From: Pseudomonadota bacterium
Lineage (GTDB): Bacteria; Pseudomonadota; Alphaproteobacteria; Rhizobiales; Xanthobacteraceae
DNA: 14,726 nucleotides
Direction: 5' to 3'
Assembly: GCA_023387555.1 (NCBI GenBank)
Contig: JAEWHY010000319.1
Span: 1-14,726, forward strand
Positions 1 through 5,745 of this stretch are shown here, piece by piece (the stretch's first letter is position 1; every line of letters starts with the position of its first letter). The notes below the pieces were generated by a model. It saw nothing but the letters and a program-made list of their open reading frames with translations, made no database searches and was not told the DNA's origin. The position numbers were made by a program, and so were the translations under genes.

Positions 1-783
1 GGCCATGACGATGTTGGCTGCGTTCGATCCAAGTTCGGCGACGAATTTCTTCGCACCGGCCGCGCGGGCCAGCGCATCGCCCGCCGCGGTTCCGCCGGTG
101 AACGACACCGCACGGACATGCGGATGGGCCGCCAATGCCGCCGCGGTGATCTTGTCGCCGGTCAACACCGAGAACAGACCGGCGGGCCAGCCGGCATCCT
201 GGAGCAATTGTGCAACCTTGAGCGCTGTGCGTGTGCCTGCGGGCGCCGGCTTCACGATGATCGCGTTTCCGGCGGCGATGGCTGGCCCGACCTTCTGGAT
301 CAGCAGGTTCACGGGCGCATTGAAGGGTGTGATTCCGGCGACCACGCCATACGGCACGCGCTTCGTGAAGCCGAAACGGCCCGCGCCGGTGGCGGTGCTG
401 TCCAGCGGCAGCACTTCGCCTCCCATCTGCGACAGGGTCGCCGCGCAGGCTTCCAGGAACTCCGCGCCGCGCCGGACTTCAAACCGGCACGAACGAATGG
501 GTTTGCCCACGTCCTCGCAGATGATCGCCGCGATCTCGTCTGCGGCAGAGAGCAGGGCAGTGGCGGCGCTTCGCAGCCAGGCGATGCGCTGGTGAGCAGG
601 GGCTGTCCGGTTTGCCAAGAAGGCTGCGGTCGCGACCTTGACTGCGGTGTCGACGCCCGGTTGCCCGGCTTCAAGAATGGTCCCGATGACCTTTCCATCG
701 AGCGGGCGGACGAGATCGAATCCGGTCGATCCGGCGATCTCCTCGTTTGCGACGAACGAACGGATGTTTGGCAAAGCAGTCAT
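1..783 (-). CDS. Aldehyde dehydrogenase family protein, C-terminal part beyond the window edge
   Basis: NAD(P)-dependent aldehyde dehydrogenase, oxidising an aldehyde to an acid in the cytoplasm. The reading frame is open to the left edge, so only the first 261 residues (of about 470-490 usual for the family) are present. Seen: the GITPFNAP segment with the conserved Asn155, the cofactor-binding Lys178 in IIVKPAP, the Rossmann turn SFTGG at 227-231, and the general-base Glu250 in VAELGSNAANIV. The catalytic Cys would lie outside the window. The ELGSNA form and TPFNAP motif resemble the lactaldehyde/phosphonoacetaldehyde-type subfamily, which is family recall and not proof of substrate. The ATG start has GGAG (790-793) six bases upstream. 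It follows the cupin gene on the same strand, separated by about 290 bases that contain a strong hairpin, so it may have its own promoter. Confidence 0.93.
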   Translation of the reverse strand, partial: MTALPNIRSFVANEEIAGSTGFDLVRPLDGKVIGTILEAGQPGVDTAVKVATAAFLANRTAPAHQRIAWLRSAATALLSAADEIAAIICEDVGKPIRSCRFEVRRGAEFLEACAATLSQMGGEVLPLDSTATGAGRFGFTKRVPYGVVAGITPFNAPVNLLIQKVGPAIAAGNAIIVKPAPAGTRTALKVAQLLQDAGWPAGLFSVLTGDKITAAALAAHPHVRAVSFTGGTAAGDALARAAGAKKFVAELGSNAANIVMA

Positions 784-869
784 AGACAACTCCAGGCAAG
801 GGCTGTGTCCGCCGCGCCGGATGCGGCAGAGTTTTGTCGCTGATCGAGGCTCACCCGTCGCGCTCAGCA

Positions 870-882
870 CTGAAGATTTCAG
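870..882. promoter_or_regulatory. Small palindrome upstream of the aldehyde dehydrogenase gene
   Basis: CTGAA-GAT-TTCAG is a perfect 5-bp-arm inverted repeat about 87 bases upstream of the aldehyde dehydrogenase start. It is short enough to occur by chance; it is listed only because it lies in a non-coding gap where a promoter or operator is expected. Confidence 0.2.
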
Positions 883-1006
883 GGGCGGCGGTGTTCAGGA
901 AGGTGGTCAACGGCGGCCGTGGCCTCGTCTCGTGCGGGCGTGTCCGAACAGACGCGGCGGCCGGATCGGAGTGCGCCTGCCGTTCTGGCCACCGCCGAGG
1001 TATTCA

Positions 1007-1042
1007 ACCGCGCCGGATTTGACGGATCAAATGCGGCGCGGT
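1007..1042. terminator. Long near-perfect hairpin downstream of the cupin gene
   Basis: Two 16-base arms (1007-1022 and 1027-1042) pair at 15 of 16 positions, the only mismatch being G1016 against G1033, around a CGGA tetraloop. It starts 31 bases after the cupin stop codon on the minus strand. Read in that direction it is followed by TGAATACC, not by a T-run, so it is not a classical intrinsic terminator. It could be a Rho-assisted terminator, a 3'-end RNA stabiliser, or a protein-binding palindrome: its core ATTTGA-CGGA-TCAAAT is symmetric. Confidence 0.5.
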
Positions 1043-1073
1043 CATTGGGCTAAGTTGGAACGAGATATTCCGG

Positions 1074-1604
1074 TCACACCGCTTTCAGGTGCGCGTCACG
1101 GCGCTTGTAAAGCTCCTCGTCCGCGTAGCCCATGGTCTCCGGCTGGCCGCGGCCAAGCATGACCTGGAAATAGACCGGTTCCAGGCTATCATTATTATAG
1201 CCGTGGATGACGCCGGCCGGGCACGAGATGCATTCCCACGGGCCAAGGCGCTTGGTGAGGCGGTTGCCCTGCTCGTCCTCGACGAAAACGTCGAGATGAC
1301 CCTGCAGCACGAAGAAGACCTCTTCGACCTCATGGGTATGGGCTGCGTTACCCTGACCCGGCGGCACGAACATGATCGAGAGCGTGAAATTCTTCGCCGG
1401 AATGACGTCGGGATCGCCGTGCTTGCCGGAACCGCCGGCACCGATGAAGCGATGCTGCGCCCGCTTGAATCCCTCGATCTTGGCGTCCTCGAACGCGGCC
1501 CAGTCGGCGCGGCGGTCAGCATAGCGCGCCGTATAGCGCTGCATGATCTGATCGAGAGGAACGTCCAAGAGTTCCGGTGGCCGTGGATGTCTTGCAACGC
1601 TCAT
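1074..1604 (-). CDS. Small cupin-domain protein (176 aa)
   Basis: Single-domain cupin, probably a cytoplasmic metal-binding enzyme or sensor; its substrate is unknown. Cupin motif 1 is visible in residues 84-102 with the metal ligands His89, His91 and Glu95 (HTHEVEE), and motif 2 in residues 121-138 with the fourth ligand His134 (CPAGVIHGYNN). All four ligands of a divalent-metal cupin are therefore intact. The first 70 residues form a non-cupin N-terminal extension rich in charged residues. The ATG start has GGGAG (1612-1616) seven bases upstream. The gene has its own promoter carrying a palindromic operator at 1652-1667, so it is likely controlled by the nearby TetR-type regulator. Possible roles consistent with the locus are ring-cleavage or isomerase chemistry in a catabolic pathway, but the sequence does not decide this. 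Confidence 0.92.
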   Translation of the reverse strand: MSVARHPRPPELLDVPLDQIMQRYTARYADRRADWAAFEDAKIEGFKRAQHRFIGAGGSGKHGDPDVIPAKNFTLSIMFVPPGQGNAAHTHEVEEVFFVLQGHLDVFVEDEQGNRLTKRLGPWECISCPAGVIHGYNNDSLEPVYFQVMLGRGQPETMGYADEELYKRRDAHLKAV

Positions 1605-1639
1605 GTGATGGCTCCCTCTTTCTCAGTTCGGAGAGCTGG

Positions 1640-1667
1640 ATCATATCTCACTTGACTATTTAGTCAA
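1640..1667 (-). promoter_or_regulatory. Probable sigma-70-type promoter of the cupin gene
   Basis: On the minus strand TTGACT (1662-1667, five of six to TTGACA) is separated by 16 bases from TATGAT (1640-1645, five of six to TATAAT). Transcription would start around 1632-1634, leaving a short leader that contains the GGGAG ribosome site. The -35 box lies inside the 16-bp palindrome, so a bound repressor would block RNA polymerase directly. Confidence 0.65.
1652..1667. promoter_or_regulatory. Perfect 16-bp palindromic operator, RutR-box-like
   Basis: TTGACTA-TT-TAGTCAA, two perfect 7-bp arms with a 2-base centre. From recall, the consensus of the TetR-family regulator RutR is TTGACCA-NN-TGGTCAA; this site agrees at 12 of the 14 fixed positions, and its two differences are symmetric. 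A TetR-family gene whose DNA-binding domain looks RutR-like lies at 1833-2486. The assignment of that regulator to this site is inference. Confidence 0.7.
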
Positions 1668-1832
1668 CGCGACATGAAGCGATGTCAACTGAATGAAACA
1701 ATGCCACTGGCGCTTGATGTCTCGCTTGCCCGATGAGGGTGGAGAATCGTTCGATACTGGAAATCCGGAATTGAAAGAACGGCCGATCCGCAAGCCGAAG
1801 CGATCGCGCCGGCCGCCTTGGCCGTCCTCGCA

Positions 1833-2486
1833 TCAGAGCCGCTTGGCGGGCGCATCCTTGCCGTTCACGCAGCACTGCCGCATCACGACTTCGACCACGT
1901 GATCCAGCCACTGCTCCTGTGCACTTTCTGAGCCCATCTCGCGGCCGAGGGCGATTTCGAGCGTGAACTGATTTGAGAGGAAATGATAGCAGAGCGAGGA
2001 AAACGTTAGGTAGACCATCGCGGGATCCATGTCGGGCCGAAAGATGCCGTCCTTGCCGCCGCGATGGAGAATGAATCCGATTGTCTCCAGCAGCGGTTCA
2101 TACAGGCCTCTGACCCACGCGGATTTTCGCAGATATTTCGCTCGATGCTTGTTTTCCTCATTCATCAGGCGAATGGCGGCCGGATTGTCGCGAAAAGCCG
2201 CAAATGTGTGCCGGATCAGTTGCTCCAGCGCCATCATGGGATCGCTGGTCCGTAACGCCAGATCCTTCTGCTGGTCGCGCATCCCCTCGTACATGCGCTC
2301 GAGCACGGCAACGAACAGCTTTTCCTTCGAATGGAAGTAGTAATACAGCATGTTCTTGCTGAGCTTGCACCGCGCGGCGATCCGGTCGACGCGCGCGCCA
2401 TCGAACCCGACGCGTCCGAACTCTTCAGTCGCCTTGTTCAGAATCTGTTCGCGCGTGCGAGCGGGGTCGTTATGCCGTCGTGCCAA
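1833..2486 (-). CDS. TetR/AcrR-family transcriptional regulator, RutR-like
   Basis: Ligand-responsive DNA-binding repressor or activator acting as a dimer. The N-terminal TetR domain covers about residues 10-60 (TREQILNKATEEFGRVGFDG, then the helix-turn-helix at 33-52 with KLSKNMLYYYFHSKEKLF). The SKxxLLYYF-SKE pattern recalls RutR. The remaining 150 residues are the variable ligand-binding and dimerisation part. Length 217 aa is normal for the family. The start is TTG: the frame has a TGA 24 bases upstream and no ATG or GTG in between, and GGGAG (2493-2497) sits six bases before it. It is transcribed away from the flavoprotein gene and towards the cupin gene; palindromes of one design precede both of those, so it is the likely local regulator of the locus. 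Confidence 0.92.
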   Translation of the reverse strand: MARRHNDPARTREQILNKATEEFGRVGFDGARVDRIAARCKLSKNMLYYYFHSKEKLFVAVLERMYEGMRDQQKDLALRTSDPMMALEQLIRHTFAAFRDNPAAIRLMNEENKHRAKYLRKSAWVRGLYEPLLETIGFILHRGGKDGIFRPDMDPAMVYLTFSSLCYHFLSNQFTLEIALGREMGSESAQEQWLDHVVEVVMRQCCVNGKDAPAKRL

Positions 2487-2492
2487 AGACGT

Positions 2493-2497
2493 CTCCC
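2493..2497 (-). promoter_or_regulatory. Ribosome binding site that fixes the TTG start of the TetR gene
   Basis: GGGAG on the minus strand, six bases before TTG (2486-2484). With an in-frame TGA just upstream and no ATG or GTG, this makes TTG the only reasonable start. Confidence 0.7.
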
Positions 2498-2674
2498 AAA
2501 GCGTCGTTCAACATTAATCCGTCCGCGATCCTAGCCGCTGCACCACAATGCACCGTGGCCCTGATCCCTCAAGTAACAGGCATCAAAGGGGTGGCAGGTC
2601 GCATCCGACACAACGGTTGCCAAGCTACTCCATTCAGGAGGCGCACCTCAAGATTGCTAAGCCGGGTCGCTTCG

Positions 2675-2694
2675 TGTTGAATGGACGTTCAACA
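2675..2694. promoter_or_regulatory. 20-bp palindrome over the flavoprotein promoter, probable TetR operator
   Basis: TGTTGAA-TGGACG-TTCAACA, perfect 7-bp arms with a 6-base centre. Its inner 16 bp (2677-2692) have the form TTGA-N8-TCAA, the same half-sites and the same spacing as the palindrome before the cupin gene. It lies between the TetR gene and the divergent flavoprotein gene and overlaps the probable -35 box of the latter. Confidence 0.65.
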
Positions 2695-2706
2695 GCGTGA
2701 TATGTT
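2677..2706 (+). promoter_or_regulatory. Probable promoter of the flavoprotein gene with extended -10
   Basis: TTGAAT (2677-2682) and TATGTT (2701-2706) are 18 bases apart, and TG precedes the -10 by one base (TGaTATGTT), giving an extended -10 element. Transcription would start near 2713, which places the strong ribosome site at 2731-2736 in a short leader. The -10 itself matches only four of six. Confidence 0.45.
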
Positions 2707-2730
2707 TTTGCGCTGCCGCAACGCCGCATC

Positions 2731-2736
2731 AGGAGG
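2731..2736 (+). promoter_or_regulatory. Strong ribosome binding site before a possible ATT start
   Basis: AGGAGG is a full anti-16S match. Five bases later comes ATT (2742-2744), in frame with the flavoprotein. The next standard start in frame, TTG at 2754, is 17 bases away, and GTG at 2697 lies upstream of the site. The ribosome site therefore points to ATT or, less well, TTG. Confidence 0.55.
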
Positions 2737-2741
2737 GTCCA

Positions 2742-4475
2742 ATTCCCACACGTTTGTCAGATATTCCGGGCGACCAGCCATTCGATGTCGTGGTTGTCGG
2801 TGCCGGCGCAGCGGGCCTGTCGGCTGCGCTTTTTGCGGCGATTGCCGGCCTGAAGGCCGTCGTGATCGAGAGTACGGACCGGGTGGGCGGCACCAGTGCC
2901 TATTCAGCGGGCAGCGCGTGGATTCCAAACACGCATCACGCGACGGCGGTCGGGGCGGAAGACAGTCTCGAGCAGGCCGCGCTTTATCTGAGGCAATCGG
3001 TCGGAGACGAGTCGCCCGACTCGCTCAAGATGTCGTTCCTGTCGAACGGCCCAGAGGCCGTGGCCGTGCTCGAGCAGCAGTCGGAGGTGCGTTTTCGCGC
3101 CCGGCCGCTCCATCCTGACTACAACAGCAACCTGCCGGGGGCGACCTTGCGCGGCCGTGTGCTGGAAGCGGCTCCGCTCAACGGCCGGATACTCAAGGAC
3201 CTGCTGTCCATCATTCGCGAACCGATACCCGAATTCACCATTTTCGGCGGCATGATGGTCAATCAGCAGGACGTGCTGGATCTTCTGTCTGCCGGTCGTT
3301 CGTTGCGCGCTTTTCGGCATTCGGTCAGCATCCTCGCCCGCCACGCGGTCGACCGTTTGACGCACACGCGCGGGACCCGGTTGCTGATGGGGAATGCTCT
3401 GATCGGACGCCTGCTGGTCTCCCTGCATCAGCGCAATGTGCCGATCCTCCTCAATGCGTCGGTGACTGACATCCGGACAGATGCCGACCGTCCGGTCGCC
3501 ATTACGGTGTCGCAGGGCGGCGTGTCGCGGCAGATCGCGATTCGTGGCGGTCTGATCGCGGCGACCGGCGGCTTTAACCGGCATCCCCGATTGCGGTCGA
3601 CGATGCTGCGCAAGCCGGTGCCCGACTATTGCCCAGGTGCTCCGGGACACGCCGGCAGTCTCCATGATCTGCTGTTCGGACTGGGCGCGCATTACGGAAA
3701 AGACAGCAGGGACACGGCATTCTGGTCGCCGGTGTCGGTCCGGAAGCGGCCTGACGGTTCGACCGCGGTCTTTCCACATTTTATTTTTGATCGCGGCCGC
3801 CCGGGCACGATGACGGTCAATCAGGCCGGCAATCGCTTCGTCAACGAGGCGCTGTCCTATCACCCGTTCACTCAGGGCATGTATGCGGCGAATGATGTGT
3901 CGCCGGCGATCCCTGCGTTTCTTCTGGCCGACGAAAGAGCGCTGCGGAAATACGGACTCGGCATGGTTCGGCCGGGCCGCTGGGGCAGGGGCTCATTCCT
4001 TCGGGACGGCTATTTGACGCAGGCCGCAAGCCTCGAGGAACTGGCGAAAAAGCTGGACATTCCTCCGGCAAATCTCGCGGCCACAGTCAAAAGGTTCAAC
4101 GAATTTGCGCGCAGTGGTGTCGACCAGGACTTTGGTCGGGGATCTACCGATTATCAGCGCATCACGGCGGGAGACCTGAAGCATGGTCCGAATCCTTGCC
4201 TCGCTCCGCTCGAAACGCCGCCGTTCTATGCGGTGCGCCTGTATCCGGGAGACATGGGTGCGGCAACGGGATTTGTGACGGACGATGCTGCTTGCGCGCT
4301 TCGCGAAGACGGTTCGCGAATCGAAGGGCTTTACGCCTGCGGCAACGACATGCATTCCGTTATGGGCGGGAATTATCCGGGCCCCGGGATCACATTGGGG
4401 CCGGCAATTGTGTTCGCTTACGTTGCCGCGCGCGACATCGCGCGTCGGATGCAGCAGGATCTGCCTCGTCAATGA
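2742..4475 (+). CDS. FAD-dependent oxidoreductase, 3-ketosteroid delta1-dehydrogenase-like (FAD_binding_2)
   Basis: Flavoprotein of the fumarate reductase/KstD superfamily, probably desaturating or reducing a carbon-carbon bond next to a carbonyl. Residues are numbered from the ATT start chosen here. Seen: dinucleotide fold VVVVGAGAAG with GxGxxG at 20-25, Glu43 ending the second strand, DRVGGTSAYSAG (KstD/FAD_binding_2 signature) at 46-57, Tyr373 in RFVNEALSY, and the C-terminal GNDMHSVMGGNYPGPGITLGPA with Tyr545 and the Gly four places later. Those Tyr and Gly positions match the catalytic Tyr and Gly recalled for Rhodococcus KstD1, so chemistry on a 3-keto cyclic substrate is possible, though a steroid substrate is not implied. 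No signal peptide is evident, so it is probably cytoplasmic. Start choice: AGGAGG lies five bases before ATT; GTG 2697 would add 15 residues but lies inside the probable -10, and TTG 2754 is the other option. The length of about 577 aa suits KstD-type enzymes. Confidence 0.9.
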   Translation: MPTRLSDIPGDQPFDVVVVGAGAAGLSAALFAAIAGLKAVVIESTDRVGGTSAYSAGSAWIPNTHHATAVGAEDSLEQAALYLRQSVGDESPDSLKMSFLSNGPEAVAVLEQQSEVRFRARPLHPDYNSNLPGATLRGRVLEAAPLNGRILKDLLSIIREPIPEFTIFGGMMVNQQDVLDLLSAGRSLRAFRHSVSILARHAVDRLTHTRGTRLLMGNALIGRLLVSLHQRNVPILLNASVTDIRTDADRPVAITVSQGGVSRQIAIRGGLIAATGGFNRHPRLRSTMLRKPVPDYCPGAPGHAGSLHDLLFGLGAHYGKDSRDTAFWSPVSVRKRPDGSTAVFPHFIFDRGRPGTMTVNQAGNRFVNEALSYHPFTQGMYAANDVSPAIPAFLLADERALRKYGLGMVRPGRWGRGSFLRDGYLTQAASLEELAKKLDIPPANLAATVKRFNEFARSGVDQDFGRGSTDYQRITAGDLKHGPNPCLAPLETPPFYAVRLYPGDMGAATGFVTDDAACALREDGSRIEGLYACGNDMHSVMGGNYPGPGITLGPAIVFAYVAARDIARRMQQDLPRQ

Positions 4476-4575
4476 GCGGAGAGTGGCCATGGAGAGAGCA
4501 AACCGGCGCGCAATTCAGCGCTGGCGGCTCATCGCGAAATCTCACTGTCGATGAAAGCGCGGAGCGTGATCTCGG

Positions 4576-4591
4576 CCAGTTGACTGACTGG
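4576..4591. repeat. Inverted repeat upstream of the ABC transporter operon
   Basis: CCAGT-TGACTG-ACTGG, 5-bp arms with a 6-base centre, lying in the 172-base gap between the flavoprotein stop and the substrate-binding protein start. It contains TTGACT (4580-4585), which could serve as a -35 box, but no good -10 follows at 15-18 bases. It may be a degenerate operator or chance. Confidence 0.25.
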
Positions 4592-4636
4592 ACAGTTTGT
4601 TTTTAGGTGGTGGTGTCTTAATCATGGCGCTGGGCG

Positions 4637-4642
4637 AAGGAG
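4637..4642 (+). promoter_or_regulatory. Ribosome binding site that fixes the start of the substrate-binding protein
   Basis: AAGGAG, five bases before ATG at 4648. It favours this start over the in-frame TTG at 4597 and ATG at 4624, which have only weak GGTGG-like sequences upstream. Confidence 0.65.
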
Positions 4643-4647
4643 TTTCT

Positions 4648-5745
4648 ATGAAAATGCCGAAACCTGCTGATGCGACGGCGGCGAAGAGCGCAAGTCCGAA
4701 AGTGGATGATGCAGCTGTGCCGGCGCGATCGGCCCTGCCGGCGCTGACCCGCCGCTCGGTCATTGGGGCCGCGATTGCAGCCCCGTTCGTGCTGCGCTCC
4801 GGAAATGCCTTCGCCGATGATGCGTTGTCGGTCCGTGTCGATTTCGCCCCGTGGGGCGTGCAGTCGGCGCTGCATCTGTCGCTGGTCAAGGGCTGGTTCA
4901 AAAACGACGGCCTCAAGGTCGATCTGCAGGACGGGACCGGCACGCTCAACACCATCAATCTCGTTGCCTCCGGTCAGGTGGACGTCGGTCTCGTCCAGCT
5001 TGGCCCGATGGCGATCGCGCGTGCGCAGGGTCTGCCCGTGACCTCCTTCGCCGGCTTCCTGCGGAAGGGCGATCTCGCGGTCATGGTCGACGAGAAGTCC
5101 GGCCCCAAGACCGCCAAGGAACTTGCCGGCAAGAAGATCGTCTGCTTCGCGAACAGCCCCTGGGCTCCGTTCGTCGATGCCTACCTCAAGCGCATCGGCT
5201 TCGAGCGCGGAGAGGGCGCGGGGAAGGTCAACGTCGTGATGCTGTCGCCCGCGGCGATGGTCCCGACCTATGCCTCCGGCGGTGCCGATGGCTTCATGTC
5301 GATGAAGGAATTCGGTCTGCCTTTCGTCGAGGACGTGCGGCCGGCCCGCGCCTTCCTCGCTGCGGATGCGGGAATCGTATTCCCGAGCTTCGGCCTGATG
5401 ACGACCGAAGCCACACTGCAGAAGCGCAAGGACGTTCTGATGCGGCTCGCGGCTAATCAGGCGCGCGCGTGGAAATACATCTTCGAGAGCCCGGCTCATA
5501 TCGATGAAGCCGCCCGGGCGGTCATCACCAACAGGCCCGACAAGCAACTGAGCTTCAAGATTCTTCGCGGTCAGACCGCGCTGTGCGAGGAATTCCTGAA
5601 CACGGCCAACACCGCCGGCAAGCCGCTCGGCTGGCAATCGTCGGATGACTGGAAGGAAGCGATTGCGCTGATGAAGGAAGTCGGACAGATCAAGACGGAT
5701 CTGAAACCGGCCGACTGCTTTACCAACGACTTCTTCAAGGCGTGA
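4648..5745 (+). CDS. ABC transporter substrate-binding protein, NMT1/THI5-SsuA type
   Basis: Periplasmic binding protein that delivers a small organic solute to the importer encoded next to it. An export signal is visible: a polar N-region, TRRSVIG with twin arginines at 35-36, a hydrophobic stretch AAIAAPFVL, and a likely cleavage after AFA at residue 56. The RR motif suggests Tat export, although the motif is not the full SRRxFLK. The mature part has features of the NMT1/THI5 fold: LSLVKGWFKNDGLKVDLQDG, a GQVDVGLVQLGPMA segment, and PAAMVPTYASGGADGF. Family members bind thiamine-pyrimidine precursors, sulfonates, nitrate or aromatic acids, so the ligand is open. Length 365 aa. ATG 4648 was chosen because of AAGGAG. 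Its stop overlaps the ATG of the ATPase gene by one base (TGATG), so the two are probably translationally coupled. Confidence 0.92.
   Translation: MKMPKPADATAAKSASPKVDDAAVPARSALPALTRRSVIGAAIAAPFVLRSGNAFADDALSVRVDFAPWGVQSALHLSLVKGWFKNDGLKVDLQDGTGTLNTINLVASGQVDVGLVQLGPMAIARAQGLPVTSFAGFLRKGDLAVMVDEKSGPKTAKELAGKKIVCFANSPWAPFVDAYLKRIGFERGEGAGKVNVVMLSPAAMVPTYASGGADGFMSMKEFGLPFVEDVRPARAFLAADAGIVFPSFGLMTTEATLQKRKDVLMRLAANQARAWKYIFESPAHIDEAARAVITNRPDKQLSFKILRGQTALCEEFLNTANTAGKPLGWQSSDDWKEAIALMKEVGQIKTDLKPADCFTNDFFKA

Larger units (their letters stand above)
784..1073. other. Non-coding gap between aldehyde dehydrogenase and cupin genes
   Basis: 290 bases without a convincing gene on either strand; the open frames that cross it are extensions of frames antisense to the neighbours. 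It holds the 36-bp near-perfect hairpin at 1007-1042 and a small 13-bp palindrome CTGAA-GAT-TTCAG at 870-882, which could be an operator for the aldehyde dehydrogenase promoter. No good -35/-10 pair for the minus strand was recognised by eye. Confidence 0.5.

Noticed and set aside
1810..1824. CGGCC-GCCTT-GGCCG repeat just after the TetR gene as a terminator
   Set aside because: Only five base pairs, no T-tract, and expected often by chance in such GC-rich sequence.
2697..2741. GTG at 2697 as the flavoprotein start
   Set aside because: It lies two bases after the operator palindrome and inside the probable extended -10, and the strong ribosome site is downstream of it. It stays possible if the promoter lies further upstream.
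2904..3863. Minus-strand open frame of 319 codons within the flavoprotein gene
   Set aside because: Antisense shadow; the plus strand has the FAD motifs on both sides of it in one uninterrupted frame.
4489..4554. 21-codon open frame after the flavoprotein gene with GGAGAG upstream, as a leader peptide
   Set aside because: The product is short and Arg-rich with no attenuator-like structure after it; a ribosome-site match alone is not enough.
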